A stretch of 64,000 nucleotides of DNA from Lawsonibacter sp900766145 (GTDB lineage: Bacteria; Bacillota; Clostridia; Oscillospirales; Oscillospiraceae). Positions 7,929 through 15,684 of the stretch are shown here, piece after piece. The stretch is from the NCBI RefSeq assembly GCF_030372275.1, contig NZ_JAUDDJ010000012.1; one strand, written 5' to 3'. Positions within the stretch are counted from its first letter, which is position 1. Every line of letters begins with the position of its first letter. The translations under genes were made by a program, and so were the position numbers. The notes beneath the pieces were generated by a model. The model was not told the origin of the DNA. It was given only the letters and a program-made list of their open reading frames with translations, and made no database searches.

Positions 7929-9290
7929 ATGCAGACATATCTGAAAAACGGCTATATTGTCACCATGGGCGCCGACGAGACCGTATACGACGGCGGCGGA
8001 GTTCTGGTGGAGGATGACCGGATTACTGCCGTGGGAAAGGTGGACCCCGCCCTGGTGAAGCCCGACGCCGAGGTCATCGACCTGCAGGGGAAATATGTGC
8101 TGCCTGGCTTTGTCAACACCCATGTACACACCTCTCAGCAGATCTCCCGGGGCGTGGGTGACGACGTGGACTTCATCACCTGGCTGCACAAGCGGATGTG
8201 GCCCTATGAGAGCAACATGACGGAGGAGGACTCCTACGTTTCCACTCTGATGACGTCCTTGGAGCTGATCCGTTCCGGCGTTACGTCCTTTGCCGAGCCC
8301 GGCGGACAGTTCGTTTCCGGCATGGCTCGAGCCACCAAGGAGTCCGGTCTCCGGGGCAAGCTGGCCAAGTCCGTCATGGACTGCGGCGACGGCCTTCCTC
8401 CCATCTGGCAGAGGACCATGGAGCAGGAACTGGAGCAGCAGGTGGAGGATTTGGAGAAGTACCACAACACGGCCGACGGCCGGGTTCAGGTGTGGTTTGG
8501 CCTGCGAACTATCTTCAACAACACCGATGAACTGATCATCAAGACCAAGGAGCTGGCCGACAAATACGGGGTTGGCGTCCATATGCACGTGGCTGAGGCC
8601 AAGGAGGAGAAGGAATACACCTACACCCGCTGGGGCGAGGGTACCGTCAAGCACCTGGAGAAGCTGGGCGTGTTGGACAAGAACCTGCTGGCCGTCCATA
8701 CCGTGTGGCTCACGGACGAGGAACTGGAGCTGTTCAAGAAGCGGGATGTGAAGGTGTCCCACAATCCGGCCTCTGCCATGCGGGTGCTGGGCTTTGCCCG
8801 GATTCCCAAAATGCTGGCCATGGGGATCAACGTCTCCATCGGCACAGACGGTGCGTCTTCCTCCAACCATATGGACATGGTGGACGAGATGTGGCTGACC
8901 TCCCTGATCCACAAGGGCTGGCGGCTGGATCCCACCGTGGTCCCCGCCCAGGACATCCTGCGTATGGCCACCCGCTGGGGCGCCAGGGCGCTGCTGGACG
9001 AGGATCTGTACGGTACGCTGGAAGTGGGCAAAAAGGCCGACCTCATCGTTATCGACCCCCACGGCCCATCCATGATGCCGGTAAACGACAAGATCGCCGC
9101 TCTGGTGACCGCCATGCACTCTTCCAACATCCAGTCCACCATGTGCGACGGTAAGTGGCTCATGCGGGACCGGAAGATCCTGACGCTGGATGAGGAGGCC
9201 ATTTTGAAGGAGGCCTGCGCCCGGGGCGCCGCCATCTATGACCGGGCGGGCATCGTACTGCCGGACCGCTTCCCGGTGGTCAAAGTATGA
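7929..9290 (+). CDS. Amidohydrolase, TrzA/AtzA/MtaD-like (nucleoside or purine deaminase type)
   Basis: This 453-residue protein has the ordered metal and substrate motifs of the SAH/5'-methylthioadenosine deaminase group: HVHTS near residue 66, HMHVAEAKEE near 219, HTVWLTDEE near 257, HNPASAMRV and GTDGASSSN near 305. Such enzymes deaminate adenosine derivatives, guanine-like bases or triazines with one divalent metal. It has an AAAGGAGG ribosome site and is followed 56 bases later by adenine deaminase. The pair fits purine salvage under control of the divergent MerR regulator. The exact substrate is unproven. Confidence 0.85.
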   Translation: MQTYLKNGYIVTMGADETVYDGGGVLVEDDRITAVGKVDPALVKPDAEVIDLQGKYVLPGFVNTHVHTSQQISRGVGDDVDFITWLHKRMWPYESNMTEEDSYVSTLMTSLELIRSGVTSFAEPGGQFVSGMARATKESGLRGKLAKSVMDCGDGLPPIWQRTMEQELEQQVEDLEKYHNTADGRVQVWFGLRTIFNNTDELIIKTKELADKYGVGVHMHVAEAKEEKEYTYTRWGEGTVKHLEKLGVLDKNLLAVHTVWLTDEELELFKKRDVKVSHNPASAMRVLGFARIPKMLAMGINVSIGTDGASSSNHMDMVDEMWLTSLIHKGWRLDPTVVPAQDILRMATRWGARALLDEDLYGTLEVGKKADLIVIDPHGPSMMPVNDKIAALVTAMHSSNIQSTMCDGKWLMRDRKILTLDEEAILKEACARGAAIYDRAGIVLPDRFPVVKV

Positions 9291-9346
9291 GCCGCCGCTG
9301 ATGATACAAAAGAGAACCACTTAGTGATTGAAATAGGAGGTACGTT

Positions 9347-11113
9347 ATGAATAAGGACCTGCTCGCTGTCGCCAAGGGACTCAAGCCCGCTGACCTGGTT
9401 ATCCAAAACGGCAAGATCGTCAATGTGTACTCCGGTGAGATCTATGACGGCGGCGTGGCCGTCTGCGGAGATACCATTGCCGCCGTGGGCGACGTGGCCT
9501 ACTGCGTGGGCGAGAATACCCGTGTGGTGGACGCTGGCGGAAAGTATCTGACTCCTGGTTTCCTGGATGGACATATCCACCCCGAGAGTTCTTCTCTGGC
9601 CATCCGGCCCTTTGCTGAGGCCGTGCTGGCCCACGGTACTACCGGTATCATGACCGACCTGCACGAGGTGGGCGTAGTCTCTGGTCTGGAGGGCATCGAG
9701 GCCATTTTGAAGGAGGCTGAGGCCACAGATCTGAAAATCTACTTCGTTGTGCCCTCCCACGTGCCCTTTTCTCCCAATCTGGAGACCAGCGGAGGCCATT
9801 TCAATCCCGAGATCATCCGCAAGGCCCTGAAACGGCCTGACGCAGTGGGCCTGTCCGAATGCGTGGGACCCTATATTCTGGCGGAGTTCCCCGATCTGCT
9901 GGAGTCCTTTGACGACGCCCGGGCTATGCCCGGCAAGACCATGCAGGGCCACCTGCCTGATATGTACGGACCTGCCATGAGCGCATGTGTGGCCGCCGGT
10001 GTATCTACGGACCACGAGTCCTTCTGTGAGAAGGACGTGTTCGAGCGCCTGCGCAACGGCTGCCACCTGATGATGCGGGAGGGCTCCGCTGCCCGCAATA
10101 TGCCCACCCTGCTGAAAACCGTACTGGATAACAACCTGGACACCTCCATGGTCAGCATTGTCACTGACGATCTCCACGCCGTGGACCTGCAGCAGCGGGG
10201 ACACCTGGATGATGCCCTGCGCACTGCTCTGGGCATGGGCCTGGACTTTGTCAAGGCCATCCAGATGGTCACGGTCAACTGCGCCAAGGCCTTCGGCCTG
10301 GAGCGGGAGATCGGCGGCCTGGCCCCCGGCCGCCGGGCGGACATCAACATCACCACCGGTCCCGAGGCGTTCCAGGTCCTGACCACCTTTGCCGGTGGCC
10401 GCCAGATCACCGATAACGGGAAGCTGCTGGTCCACTACGAGACGCCGGTCCATGAGCCCTGCGTGCTCAACACCATGCACCTGGTCAATCCCATTACCGC
10501 CGACAGCTTCAAGATTCATGCTCCTGCCGGCGCTAAGAAGGTCAAGGCTCTGGTGATGGATACCCTGCCCTACATTCCCTTTACCAACCGTCGGGATGTG
10601 GAGCTGCCGGTGGTGGACGGAGTAGTCCAGTGCGATGTGGAACAGGACGTGCTGTACATCGCCCAGGTGGAGCGCCACGGCAAGAACGGCAACATCGGCA
10701 AGGCCTTTATGGGCGGCTTCCATATCCGGGGCGGCGCCATGGCCTCCTCGGTAGGCCATGACAACCACAATATCATTGTTATGGGCGACAGCTTTGAAGA
10801 TATGGCGCTGGCGGTGAACCGCTGCGTAGAGCTGGGCGGCGGCCAGGTCATTGTCCGCGGTGGTCAGGTGGCTGCCGAGGTGGCCTATCCCATCTGCGGT
10901 TTGCTCAGCGATCTGCCTCTGGATGAGCTGGCAGAGAAGAAGAAGGAACTAAACCGGGTGGCCCATGAGATGGGCACCGAGATTCCCATTCCCTTCATGT
11001 TCCTCAGCTTCATCTGCCTGGCGGCCATTCCCGCTTACGCCATCACTGACTGCGGCTTTATCGATGTGCCTACCCAGTCGGTCATCGACCCCATCCTGGA
11101 GGTATTGGAGTAA
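9347..11113 (+). CDS. ade: Adenine deaminase
   Basis: This 588-residue protein matches the bacterial Ade (AdeC/YerA) type in length and motifs: HIHPESS near residue 78, TTGIMTDLHE near 108, LSECVGP near 172, TDDLHAVD near 277, and the C-terminal domain with SVGHDNHNIIVMG near 470. It converts adenine to hypoxanthine plus ammonia. A strong AGGAGG ribosome site precedes the ATG. It is the second gene of the MerR-controlled operon and ends at a strong terminator. Confidence 0.95.
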   Translation: MNKDLLAVAKGLKPADLVIQNGKIVNVYSGEIYDGGVAVCGDTIAAVGDVAYCVGENTRVVDAGGKYLTPGFLDGHIHPESSSLAIRPFAEAVLAHGTTGIMTDLHEVGVVSGLEGIEAILKEAEATDLKIYFVVPSHVPFSPNLETSGGHFNPEIIRKALKRPDAVGLSECVGPYILAEFPDLLESFDDARAMPGKTMQGHLPDMYGPAMSACVAAGVSTDHESFCEKDVFERLRNGCHLMMREGSAARNMPTLLKTVLDNNLDTSMVSIVTDDLHAVDLQQRGHLDDALRTALGMGLDFVKAIQMVTVNCAKAFGLEREIGGLAPGRRADINITTGPEAFQVLTTFAGGRQITDNGKLLVHYETPVHEPCVLNTMHLVNPITADSFKIHAPAGAKKVKALVMDTLPYIPFTNRRDVELPVVDGVVQCDVEQDVLYIAQVERHGKNGNIGKAFMGGFHIRGGAMASSVGHDNHNIIVMGDSFEDMALAVNRCVELGGGQVIVRGGQVAAEVAYPICGLLSDLPLDELAEKKKELNRVAHEMGTEIPIPFMFLSFICLAAIPAYAITDCGFIDVPTQSVIDPILEVLE

Positions 11114-11180
11114 AAAGTCCTTCCTAGTGGATCATCAGGCACAGAAGGGGAGGGTGACCTTCCATACAAGACAATAGACG

Positions 11181-11220
11181 AAAAACTCCCTGGACAATAT
11201 GTTGCCCAGGGAGTTTTTTG
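11181..11220 (+). terminator. Rho-independent terminator after ade
   Basis: The hairpin AAAAACTCCCTGG / CCAGGGAGTTTTTT ends in a T-run. Confidence 0.9.
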
Positions 11221-11307
11221 TCCTGATGACAAATAAAAGGCGCGTTGATAGGAACTGGGAACAGCCATTCTCGGCAGAAAACGAAACATGCACTTTACTC
11301 CCGGAGC

Positions 11308-11361
11308 TTAAGAAAACTTAAGAGAAGATTTATGAGCCTGCCCCATTTGCTGTGATATAAT
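11308..11361 (+). promoter_or_regulatory. Promoter with TTAAG-N5-TTAAG direct-repeat operator, second copy
   Basis: TTAAG half-sites start at 11308 and 11318 (10 bp apart), and a perfect TATAAT lies at 11356-11361, 38 bp after the start of the second half-site. The -35 region is poor. The half-sites and the bases just after them match the copy at 5014 at 23 of 28 positions, which argues for one shared regulator acting on the ABC exporter and on this operon. Confidence 0.7.
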
Positions 11362-11400
11362 CGCAAAATCAAATCAAGACATAGCCGGGGAGGACGGGAC

Positions 11401-12039
11401 ATGAAGCGTATCATCACAAATGGGATCACCAATCTGGATCCGCTGACCGGCAGCAGCGAATGGTATTGGGGTGCCGACTATGCCAGCGGAGATTTATATG
11501 AGGCGGAAGAGCTGTTCCGCAGCGGCCATCCCATTCGGAAAAACCGGCTTGTCCTGGTCCACCGCCCAGAGGGGACAGTCTATGAGCCGGTATGCGCCAA
11601 GCCGGGGCAGTACCTGGGCAAACCAGTGTACCACAACGGACAGGTGGCGCTGCTGCTGGTGGATTTTCCAAAGGAAGAGATTTGTATTTTTTCCTTCGAT
11701 GAGGCAGAGAGAACGACTGAGCCGCTGGCGGTGCTGCCCCTCTCTATCGTGGCGGACTGCTATAATCTCATGCTGGAGGCCCAGCCTCTCATGCTGACCC
11801 GGTCAGCCCATGACAATCAGTTTCAGATTATCTGGCCGGAACGCCGGGACTTTGCGATAGAGGACCATGAGTTTTTTGAGTTTCTGGAAGGAAACAGGCT
11901 GTATACTTCGGTTTGGTATGAGGACCCGGACTACCGGGAGGAGGTACTGGTGCGGGATTATGATACCGGGGAAGTGTTGGAGCGGATACCGGGAAGCATT
12001 CGCCAGATGCCGGATGGCCAGAACTGGCTTCTGGTTTGA
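11401..12039 (+). CDS. Hypothetical protein, first gene of a small-protein operon
   Basis: I do not recognise this 212-residue protein. It is acidic, soluble, without a signal peptide or membrane segment, and rich in aromatic residues (several Trp and Tyr). A GGGGAGGACGGG ribosome site precedes the ATG, and the promoter with the TTAAG operator lies 40 bases upstream. The following genes overlap or nearly touch, so it probably leads an operon to about 13.6 kb. Confidence 0.7.
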   Translation: MKRIITNGITNLDPLTGSSEWYWGADYASGDLYEAEELFRSGHPIRKNRLVLVHRPEGTVYEPVCAKPGQYLGKPVYHNGQVALLLVDFPKEEICIFSFDEAERTTEPLAVLPLSIVADCYNLMLEAQPLMLTRSAHDNQFQIIWPERRDFAIEDHEFFEFLEGNRLYTSVWYEDPDYREEVLVRDYDTGEVLERIPGSIRQMPDGQNWLLV

Positions 12040-12053
12040 GGAGGTGTATATTA

Positions 12054-12314
12054 ATGTGGCTTAACTCTTTATTTCAGGGATGTATGGATGCAGCAAAGTC
12101 GGAACAAGTTTCCAGACCCATCCGAATTCTCTGCATCGCTCTTACATCTTTTGTGTTTCTCATCGCTATTTCCGGCTTATTTCTTCTGGTGTTTGTGATT
12201 GAAGGCCAAGGCCTTTTCAGAAGAGGAATCTTTCTGGTCATGGGGATAATCGCGCTTGCCGGCTGCTTGCAGTTTTTGAAGGCCATCGTAAGGAAAAGGA
12301 GAAAGAAGCCGTGA
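12054..12314 (+). CDS. Small membrane protein, unknown function
   Basis: This 86-residue protein has two hydrophobic helices (about residues 27-50 and 60-78) and a basic C-terminal tail. The start is placed at 12054 because GAGGAGGTG lies 8 bases upstream; an alternative start at 12036 would overlap the previous gene. Its stop overlaps the GTG of the next gene. No family recognised. Confidence 0.65.
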   Translation: MWLNSLFQGCMDAAKSEQVSRPIRILCIALTSFVFLIAISGLFLLVFVIEGQGLFRRGIFLVMGIIALAGCLQFLKAIVRKRRKKP

Positions 12315-12709
12315 TAAAGCCTGATATTGAAAAAACAAGGGCCTATTACCGCAATCTCGGCCCGGAGAACATCTGTGACTGTGCCTACTGCCAAAACTAC
12401 TGCGCCAGAATTAAGGCGGCCTATCCAGAGGTGGCCGGGTATCTAGCCTCCCTAGGAGTGGACATCGAAAAGCCCTTTGAGACCTCTCCGCTGGAGCCAG
12501 ATGAGAACGGATATCTGGAATACTGCGTCTGTCAGTATGTGGTCTTTGGAAGCGGCCCGGAGGACTTCACCCATCAGATTGGGGATGTGACCTTTGGCCG
12601 CTCTGACTGTCATCCCAATACGAAAATTGATGAGGAGCACTTTGTGCTGGATTTTTACCCCATCAGGCTGCCGTTTGAGGGGACGGAGAGCGAGGACATT
12701 GAACTATGA
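12311..12709 (+). CDS. Hypothetical protein with Cys-rich N-terminal motif
   Basis: This 132-residue soluble protein starts with GTG, overlapping the previous stop as GTGA. Near residue 22 it has a CDCAYCQNYC cluster that could bind metal, then KAAYPEVAGYLASLGVDIEKPFE. Proteins of this appearance are common in Clostridia next to other small orphan genes; I cannot assign a function. It overlaps the next gene by four bases (ATGA), so translation is likely coupled. Confidence 0.65.
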   Translation: MIKPDIEKTRAYYRNLGPENICDCAYCQNYCARIKAAYPEVAGYLASLGVDIEKPFETSPLEPDENGYLEYCVCQYVVFGSGPEDFTHQIGDVTFGRSDCHPNTKIDEEHFVLDFYPIRLPFEGTESEDIEL

Positions 12710-12936
12710 AATGTTTGGATTGTGGCGCTGAGATGGAGCAAGGCACAGCGGAGTGCGTTGGCGCTGGTTTTGAAAGTTGGTATGAGTTTACCTCAGAGAC
12801 AGAGAAGAGGAAAAAGGGAATTGCGGGATTGCTCACCCGGCAGACTATTACCATTCTTTCTACCCTGGTGGAGCACCCCGCATGGCATTGTCCCAGGTGC
12901 AGAAAAGTTCTGATGTGGGTAGACAGTAAGGAATAA
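12706..12936 (+). CDS. Small zinc-ribbon protein
   Basis: This 76-residue protein carries two CxxC knuckles, MKCLDCG at the N-terminus and CPRCRK near residue 62, consistent with a zinc ribbon such as the DUF6487-type small proteins. It overlaps the upstream gene by four bases. The function is unknown. Confidence 0.65.
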   Translation: MKCLDCGAEMEQGTAECVGAGFESWYEFTSETEKRKKGIAGLLTRQTITILSTLVEHPAWHCPRCRKVLMWVDSKE

Positions 12937-12961
12937 ACACGGAACAAAACGGAGGCAGAGG

Positions 12962-13576
12962 ATGGAGCAAACATTTGAAAAATGGCATCCCTATGACAAC
13001 CTGGATACGATGTACGATGTGAACGATATATGGATGGGCCCGGATGGATACAACTTGATTTTGCTGCCGGATGGGAAACACAAAGAGAAACTGGAAGGGC
13101 AGCGGCTGATGTTTACATGGGAGTCCATTGTCAGCTATCAACTGTCCGGGGAACGCTACCGGGAAGATATCTGGATCTCCGATCCTGAGCAGGCATGGTC
13201 TTTCTGGAAAAGTACAGACTCCGCATATTTGAATACACTCCGAGAACGAAGTTCCTTGCTTCCCGAGGGCGCTGTCCACTGGCTGTTTGTGGGGACGAAT
13301 CTTGTTGCGGATGTAATTGCGGCTCAGCCGCCTAAGGTCACCGTGATTGCTCCCAGTGCTGGAATGCCTCAAGCGCACCGCAAGGAGTTTGAGTTCCAAG
13401 GGTGCGTAGAGGTGCCCATGGAGCTTTCAGAGGACCAGTTCCTGGACCGGTTCCTGATGTTCATCGAGGAAAATCGCTGGAGTTTCGGGGGCGGTGTACG
13501 AACCATTGTAGACGGCTGCTATATCAACGAGGACGGTACTCTGGGAAAGCCGGTTTGGCCAGAAGAAGATCAGTAA
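12962..13576 (+). CDS. Hypothetical protein, immunity-protein-like
   Basis: This 204-residue soluble protein has many Trp and acidic residues, no signal peptide and no membrane segment. The W-x-F-W-K-S-T-D-S-x-YL pattern and overall look resemble immunity-type proteins of polymorphic-toxin loci, but this is an impression, not a family match. An ACGGAGGCAGAGG ribosome site precedes the ATG. It is the last intact gene of the operon starting at 11401. Confidence 0.6.
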   Translation: MEQTFEKWHPYDNLDTMYDVNDIWMGPDGYNLILLPDGKHKEKLEGQRLMFTWESIVSYQLSGERYREDIWISDPEQAWSFWKSTDSAYLNTLRERSSLLPEGAVHWLFVGTNLVADVIAAQPPKVTVIAPSAGMPQAHRKEFEFQGCVEVPMELSEDQFLDRFLMFIEENRWSFGGGVRTIVDGCYINEDGTLGKPVWPEEDQ

Positions 13577-13618
13577 GGGATACCCTGTAAAATAACGAAA
13601 AGAAAGGATGGTGAAAGG

Positions 13619-13726
13619 GTGGCACTTGAGATAGTTGCAGCCAAAGACCTTAACCATGCTTTAGATTCTGACCTCCAGCCCCAGAAGAACGATGAAATAT
13701 CATACGGTAGGCCAACCGGAAAATAA
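13619..13726 (+). CDS. Possible 35-residue peptide
   Basis: A GTG-started frame of 35 codons follows an AGAAAGGATG ribosome-like site. It has no recognised motif. It may be the remnant of a longer gene or a chance frame near the boundary of the mobile region. Confidence 0.25.
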   Translation: MALEIVAAKDLNHALDSDLQPQKNDEISYGRPTGK

Positions 13727-13748
13727 GCATAAGCGAGGCGATCAAACA

Positions 13749-13890
13749 ATGGCTTTGAGCTATGATGAAACGCAGCAACTTTTTGAACAAATGGGATTCA
13801 AAGGCTTTTCCGTGCGGCCGTATGATGCAAAAATGGAAAATCTTCTTTCCGATGAGCCAGAGGATAATGTAAAAGCTTATGTTACCGTCG
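13749..13890 (+). pseudogene. Truncated host gene at the left edge of the mobile region
   Basis: A frame starting MALSYDETQQLFEQMGF reads sensibly for about 48 codons to ...VKAYVTVG. It then runs into sequence whose complementary strand encodes the DUF3825 remnant. The downstream codons to 13985 are therefore probably not native. The missing 3' part was not found elsewhere in the window, so a deletion or rearrangement accompanied the insertion. Confidence 0.5.
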
Positions 13891-14181
13891 GGTGTAGAGG
13901 CCCGTATGGAAGCAGCAAAATTCATTCTCGATGTGGAAGTAATCTGCCGCGCTGCTGGGGTTTCTTTCGTCCTTGTAGTCAATAAGCTGTTTCTTAAAGA
14001 TCGCGTGAATGTATCGCTCCAAAATCGGAGTATCTGGATTTTTCGTTAAGTATATAGGGTTTTTGAATCGCCACGGTTCCGGCAAGGCCATCTCCGCCAG
14101 CATATCAAGCTGGGAGTACCAGTTCGGGACGTAGGCGAAGGAAAACAGGTCTGGCATGAGTATCATATCAGTTTCCTCCAT
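13882..14181 (-). pseudogene. DUF3825-like protein, C-terminally truncated
   Basis: The 99 visible residues (start MEETDMILMPDLFSFAYVP) match the N-terminal part of DUF3825-domain proteins found on Firmicutes conjugative elements, normally over 200 residues. The frame ends just inside host-like sequence, near the left junction, so the gene has lost its 3' part. It overlaps the HTH gene upstream in the operon. Confidence 0.6.
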
Positions 14182-14405
14182 TTGTTCTGTAATGCGTCCA
14201 CGAGCTTCATCTGCACCTCAATTTTCATATCTTCATCAATATGCCGGTATATCCGGCCATCCGGGCCAACTTCGTCGTACGACACCAGAAAATTGATGTA
14301 AGCGTCATAGTGCAGGAGATATGCTTCGATTGCCTCTTGGTCGCCGTGAACCGCTCGCTTGATTAGGTCATAGGTTAATTCATGGCTCTGAGCTGCCTTG
14401 CTCAT
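14163..14405 (-). CDS. Helix-turn-helix domain protein (HTH_16-like) of conjugative elements
   Basis: This 80-residue protein has the pattern of small HTH_16-type proteins that follow a sigma-70-like gene in Tn916/Tn1549-type elements: LIKRAVHGDQEAIEAYLLHY...IDEDMKIEVQMKLVDAL. It overlaps the sigma gene upstream and the DUF3825 remnant downstream, so all three form one operon. A paralogue with the same layout is at 23490. Confidence 0.75.
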   Translation of the reverse strand: MSKAAQSHELTYDLIKRAVHGDQEAIEAYLLHYDAYINFLVSYDEVGPDGRIYRHIDEDMKIEVQMKLVDALQNKWRKLI

Positions 14406-14802
14406 AGAATTTCCGGATTGCCTTGAAAGCGCGCTGCCTCAGGTTGTAGACAGTGCGGGTCGTCACCTCCATTCTGGCTGCAATTTCCCTGTCCGTCCAA
14501 GCATACCAGAAGTCAAAGAGTAAGACCTTCCGCTGCTTCTCCGGCAGGGAGCAGAGTGCTTTATATAAAGTTTCGCTGTGAACCACGCAGGATAACTCGT
14601 CCGCATAAAGCACAAAATGATCGGACGGATACCTGTCGTCGTGGCTTAAAGTTTCAAGAAGATAGTCTACCGGCTCGTCGGAGTAATGCTTCTCCGCGTT
14701 GGCCTTTGCCCGTTTGAGATTTCTGCTGAAATTCCGGGCCACCGTCTTGGTGAAGGAATCCACCATGGCGACGATCCGTTCTTCATCAGAGGGAGACATC
14801 AT
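14380..14802 (-). CDS. Sigma-70 family RNA polymerase sigma factor (mobile-element type)
   Basis: This 140-residue protein has a region-4-like HTH near residues 85-130 (LPEKQRKVLLFDFWYAWTD, then MEVTTRTVYNLRQRAF). The N-terminal part is short and lacks a full region 2, as usual for sigma-like regulators of Tn916-type elements. It probably drives or tunes transfer genes of the element, most of which are now missing. It overlaps the HTH gene downstream. Confidence 0.8.
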   Translation of the reverse strand: MMSPSDEERIVAMVDSFTKTVARNFSRNLKRAKANAEKHYSDEPVDYLLETLSHDDRYPSDHFVLYADELSCVVHSETLYKALCSLPEKQRKVLLFDFWYAWTDREIAARMEVTTRTVYNLRQRAFKAIRKFYEQGSSEP

Positions 14803-14950
14803 GCCGCATCCCTCCTTTTTGCAGATTTGAGCTGGTTCTTTTTCGCCTCCTCACATAACCAGAACACATCTCAGGGGTGCAAACCGGAAAGTTTTTTTGA
14901 AAAATTCATTTTATTTTTGCGAAGCTCAGATTATACAAAGGGTGTTTACA

Positions 14951-14990
14951 AAAAAGTGGGCCAATCCACACAAGGCAGATTGGCCCGCAA
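14951..14990 (-). terminator. Rho-independent terminator after arsC (minus strand)
   Basis: On the minus strand a GGGCCAATC / GATTGGCCC hairpin is followed by TTTTTTG. It lies directly downstream of the arsenate reductase gene. The rest of 14803-15007 shows no gene. Confidence 0.8.
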
Positions 14991-15007
14991 TAGAGTTTGT
15001 GTAGCCT

Positions 15008-15439
15008 TTAGTCTGATTCTGATTGAAGGCCATCGTTGCTGGTGCAAAAATAATTTTTTAACTCATTTAATCTTTTCTCTATCTGCATGATAACATATTT
15101 GAATATTTCATCACCTTGTCCCGTTGGATCGGGAAGACCCCAATTATCATCAAATGCTCTACCGATATAGGGACAGCCGACATCACACCCCATTGAAATC
15201 GCAATATCAGGCGTGGGGATTTTATCAATCGTCTTGCTATACTGGCTTTTCTCCATATCTATCCCATAAAGCTGTTTCATAAGCCGCACAGCATCCTGAT
15301 TGATTTGTGGTTTTGTTTCTGTTCCAGCAGAATAGAAATCAAACTTATCTCCCGCCAAATGTTTTCCAAGTGCTTCTGCAATCTGACTGCGGCAGGAGTT
15401 ATGCACACAAATAAAGGCTACCTTTTTCTTATCCATCAT
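15008..15439 (-). CDS. arsC: Arsenate reductase, thioredoxin-coupled ArsC type
   Basis: This 143-residue protein has the low-molecular-weight phosphatase P-loop CVHNSCRSQ with Cys11 and Cys16, plus Cys85 and Cys89 in SMGCDVGCP, the cysteine pattern of thioredoxin-linked ArsC. It would reduce arsenate to arsenite in the cytoplasm. No arsenite pump or ArsR is present here. Only a truncated thioredoxin-like gene lies upstream, so this is a fragment of an ars operon. The second Met is an equally good start. Confidence 0.85.
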   Translation of the reverse strand: MMDKKKVAFICVHNSCRSQIAEALGKHLAGDKFDFYSAGTETKPQINQDAVRLMKQLYGIDMEKSQYSKTIDKIPTPDIAISMGCDVGCPYIGRAFDDNWGLPDPTGQGDEIFKYVIMQIEKRLNELKNYFCTSNDGLQSESD

Positions 15440-15684
15440 TAAAACCCCAGCTTGTGCAGCAGAGCAACTACATCAACGGCTTTCAAAACCTTGCCCATAG
15501 CAACAACCTTTTCATTGACAACAAGGGCAGGCATACTCATAACCCCGTATTCCATTACTTTCTGCATGTCGGTAATGTATTCGACCTCTACGGAAAGTCC
15601 CATATCCTTTACCGCCTGTTTTGCGTATTCAAATTGTTCGTGGCAGGATTTGCAACCTGCCCCTAACACTTTGATACCAAAGCG
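15439..15684 (-). pseudogene. Thioredoxin-like small redox protein, 5'-truncated
   Basis: The 76 residues from a GTG at 15669 contain the redox motif GAGCKSCHEQ and a cis-Pro region MSMPALVVN, as in glutaredoxin-like proteins often paired with ArsC or permeases. Upstream the frame continues as FGIK and then enters sequence belonging to the relaxase on the opposite strand. The first beta strand and native start are therefore missing. Confidence 0.6.

Noticed and set aside
7734..9320. Open frame of 528 codons on the minus strand
   Set aside because: Antisense to the amidohydrolase gene and covering the MerR promoter; composition is that of a shadow frame.
9236..10768. Open frame of 510 codons on the minus strand
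   Set aside because: Antisense to adenine deaminase, no motif, no ribosome site.
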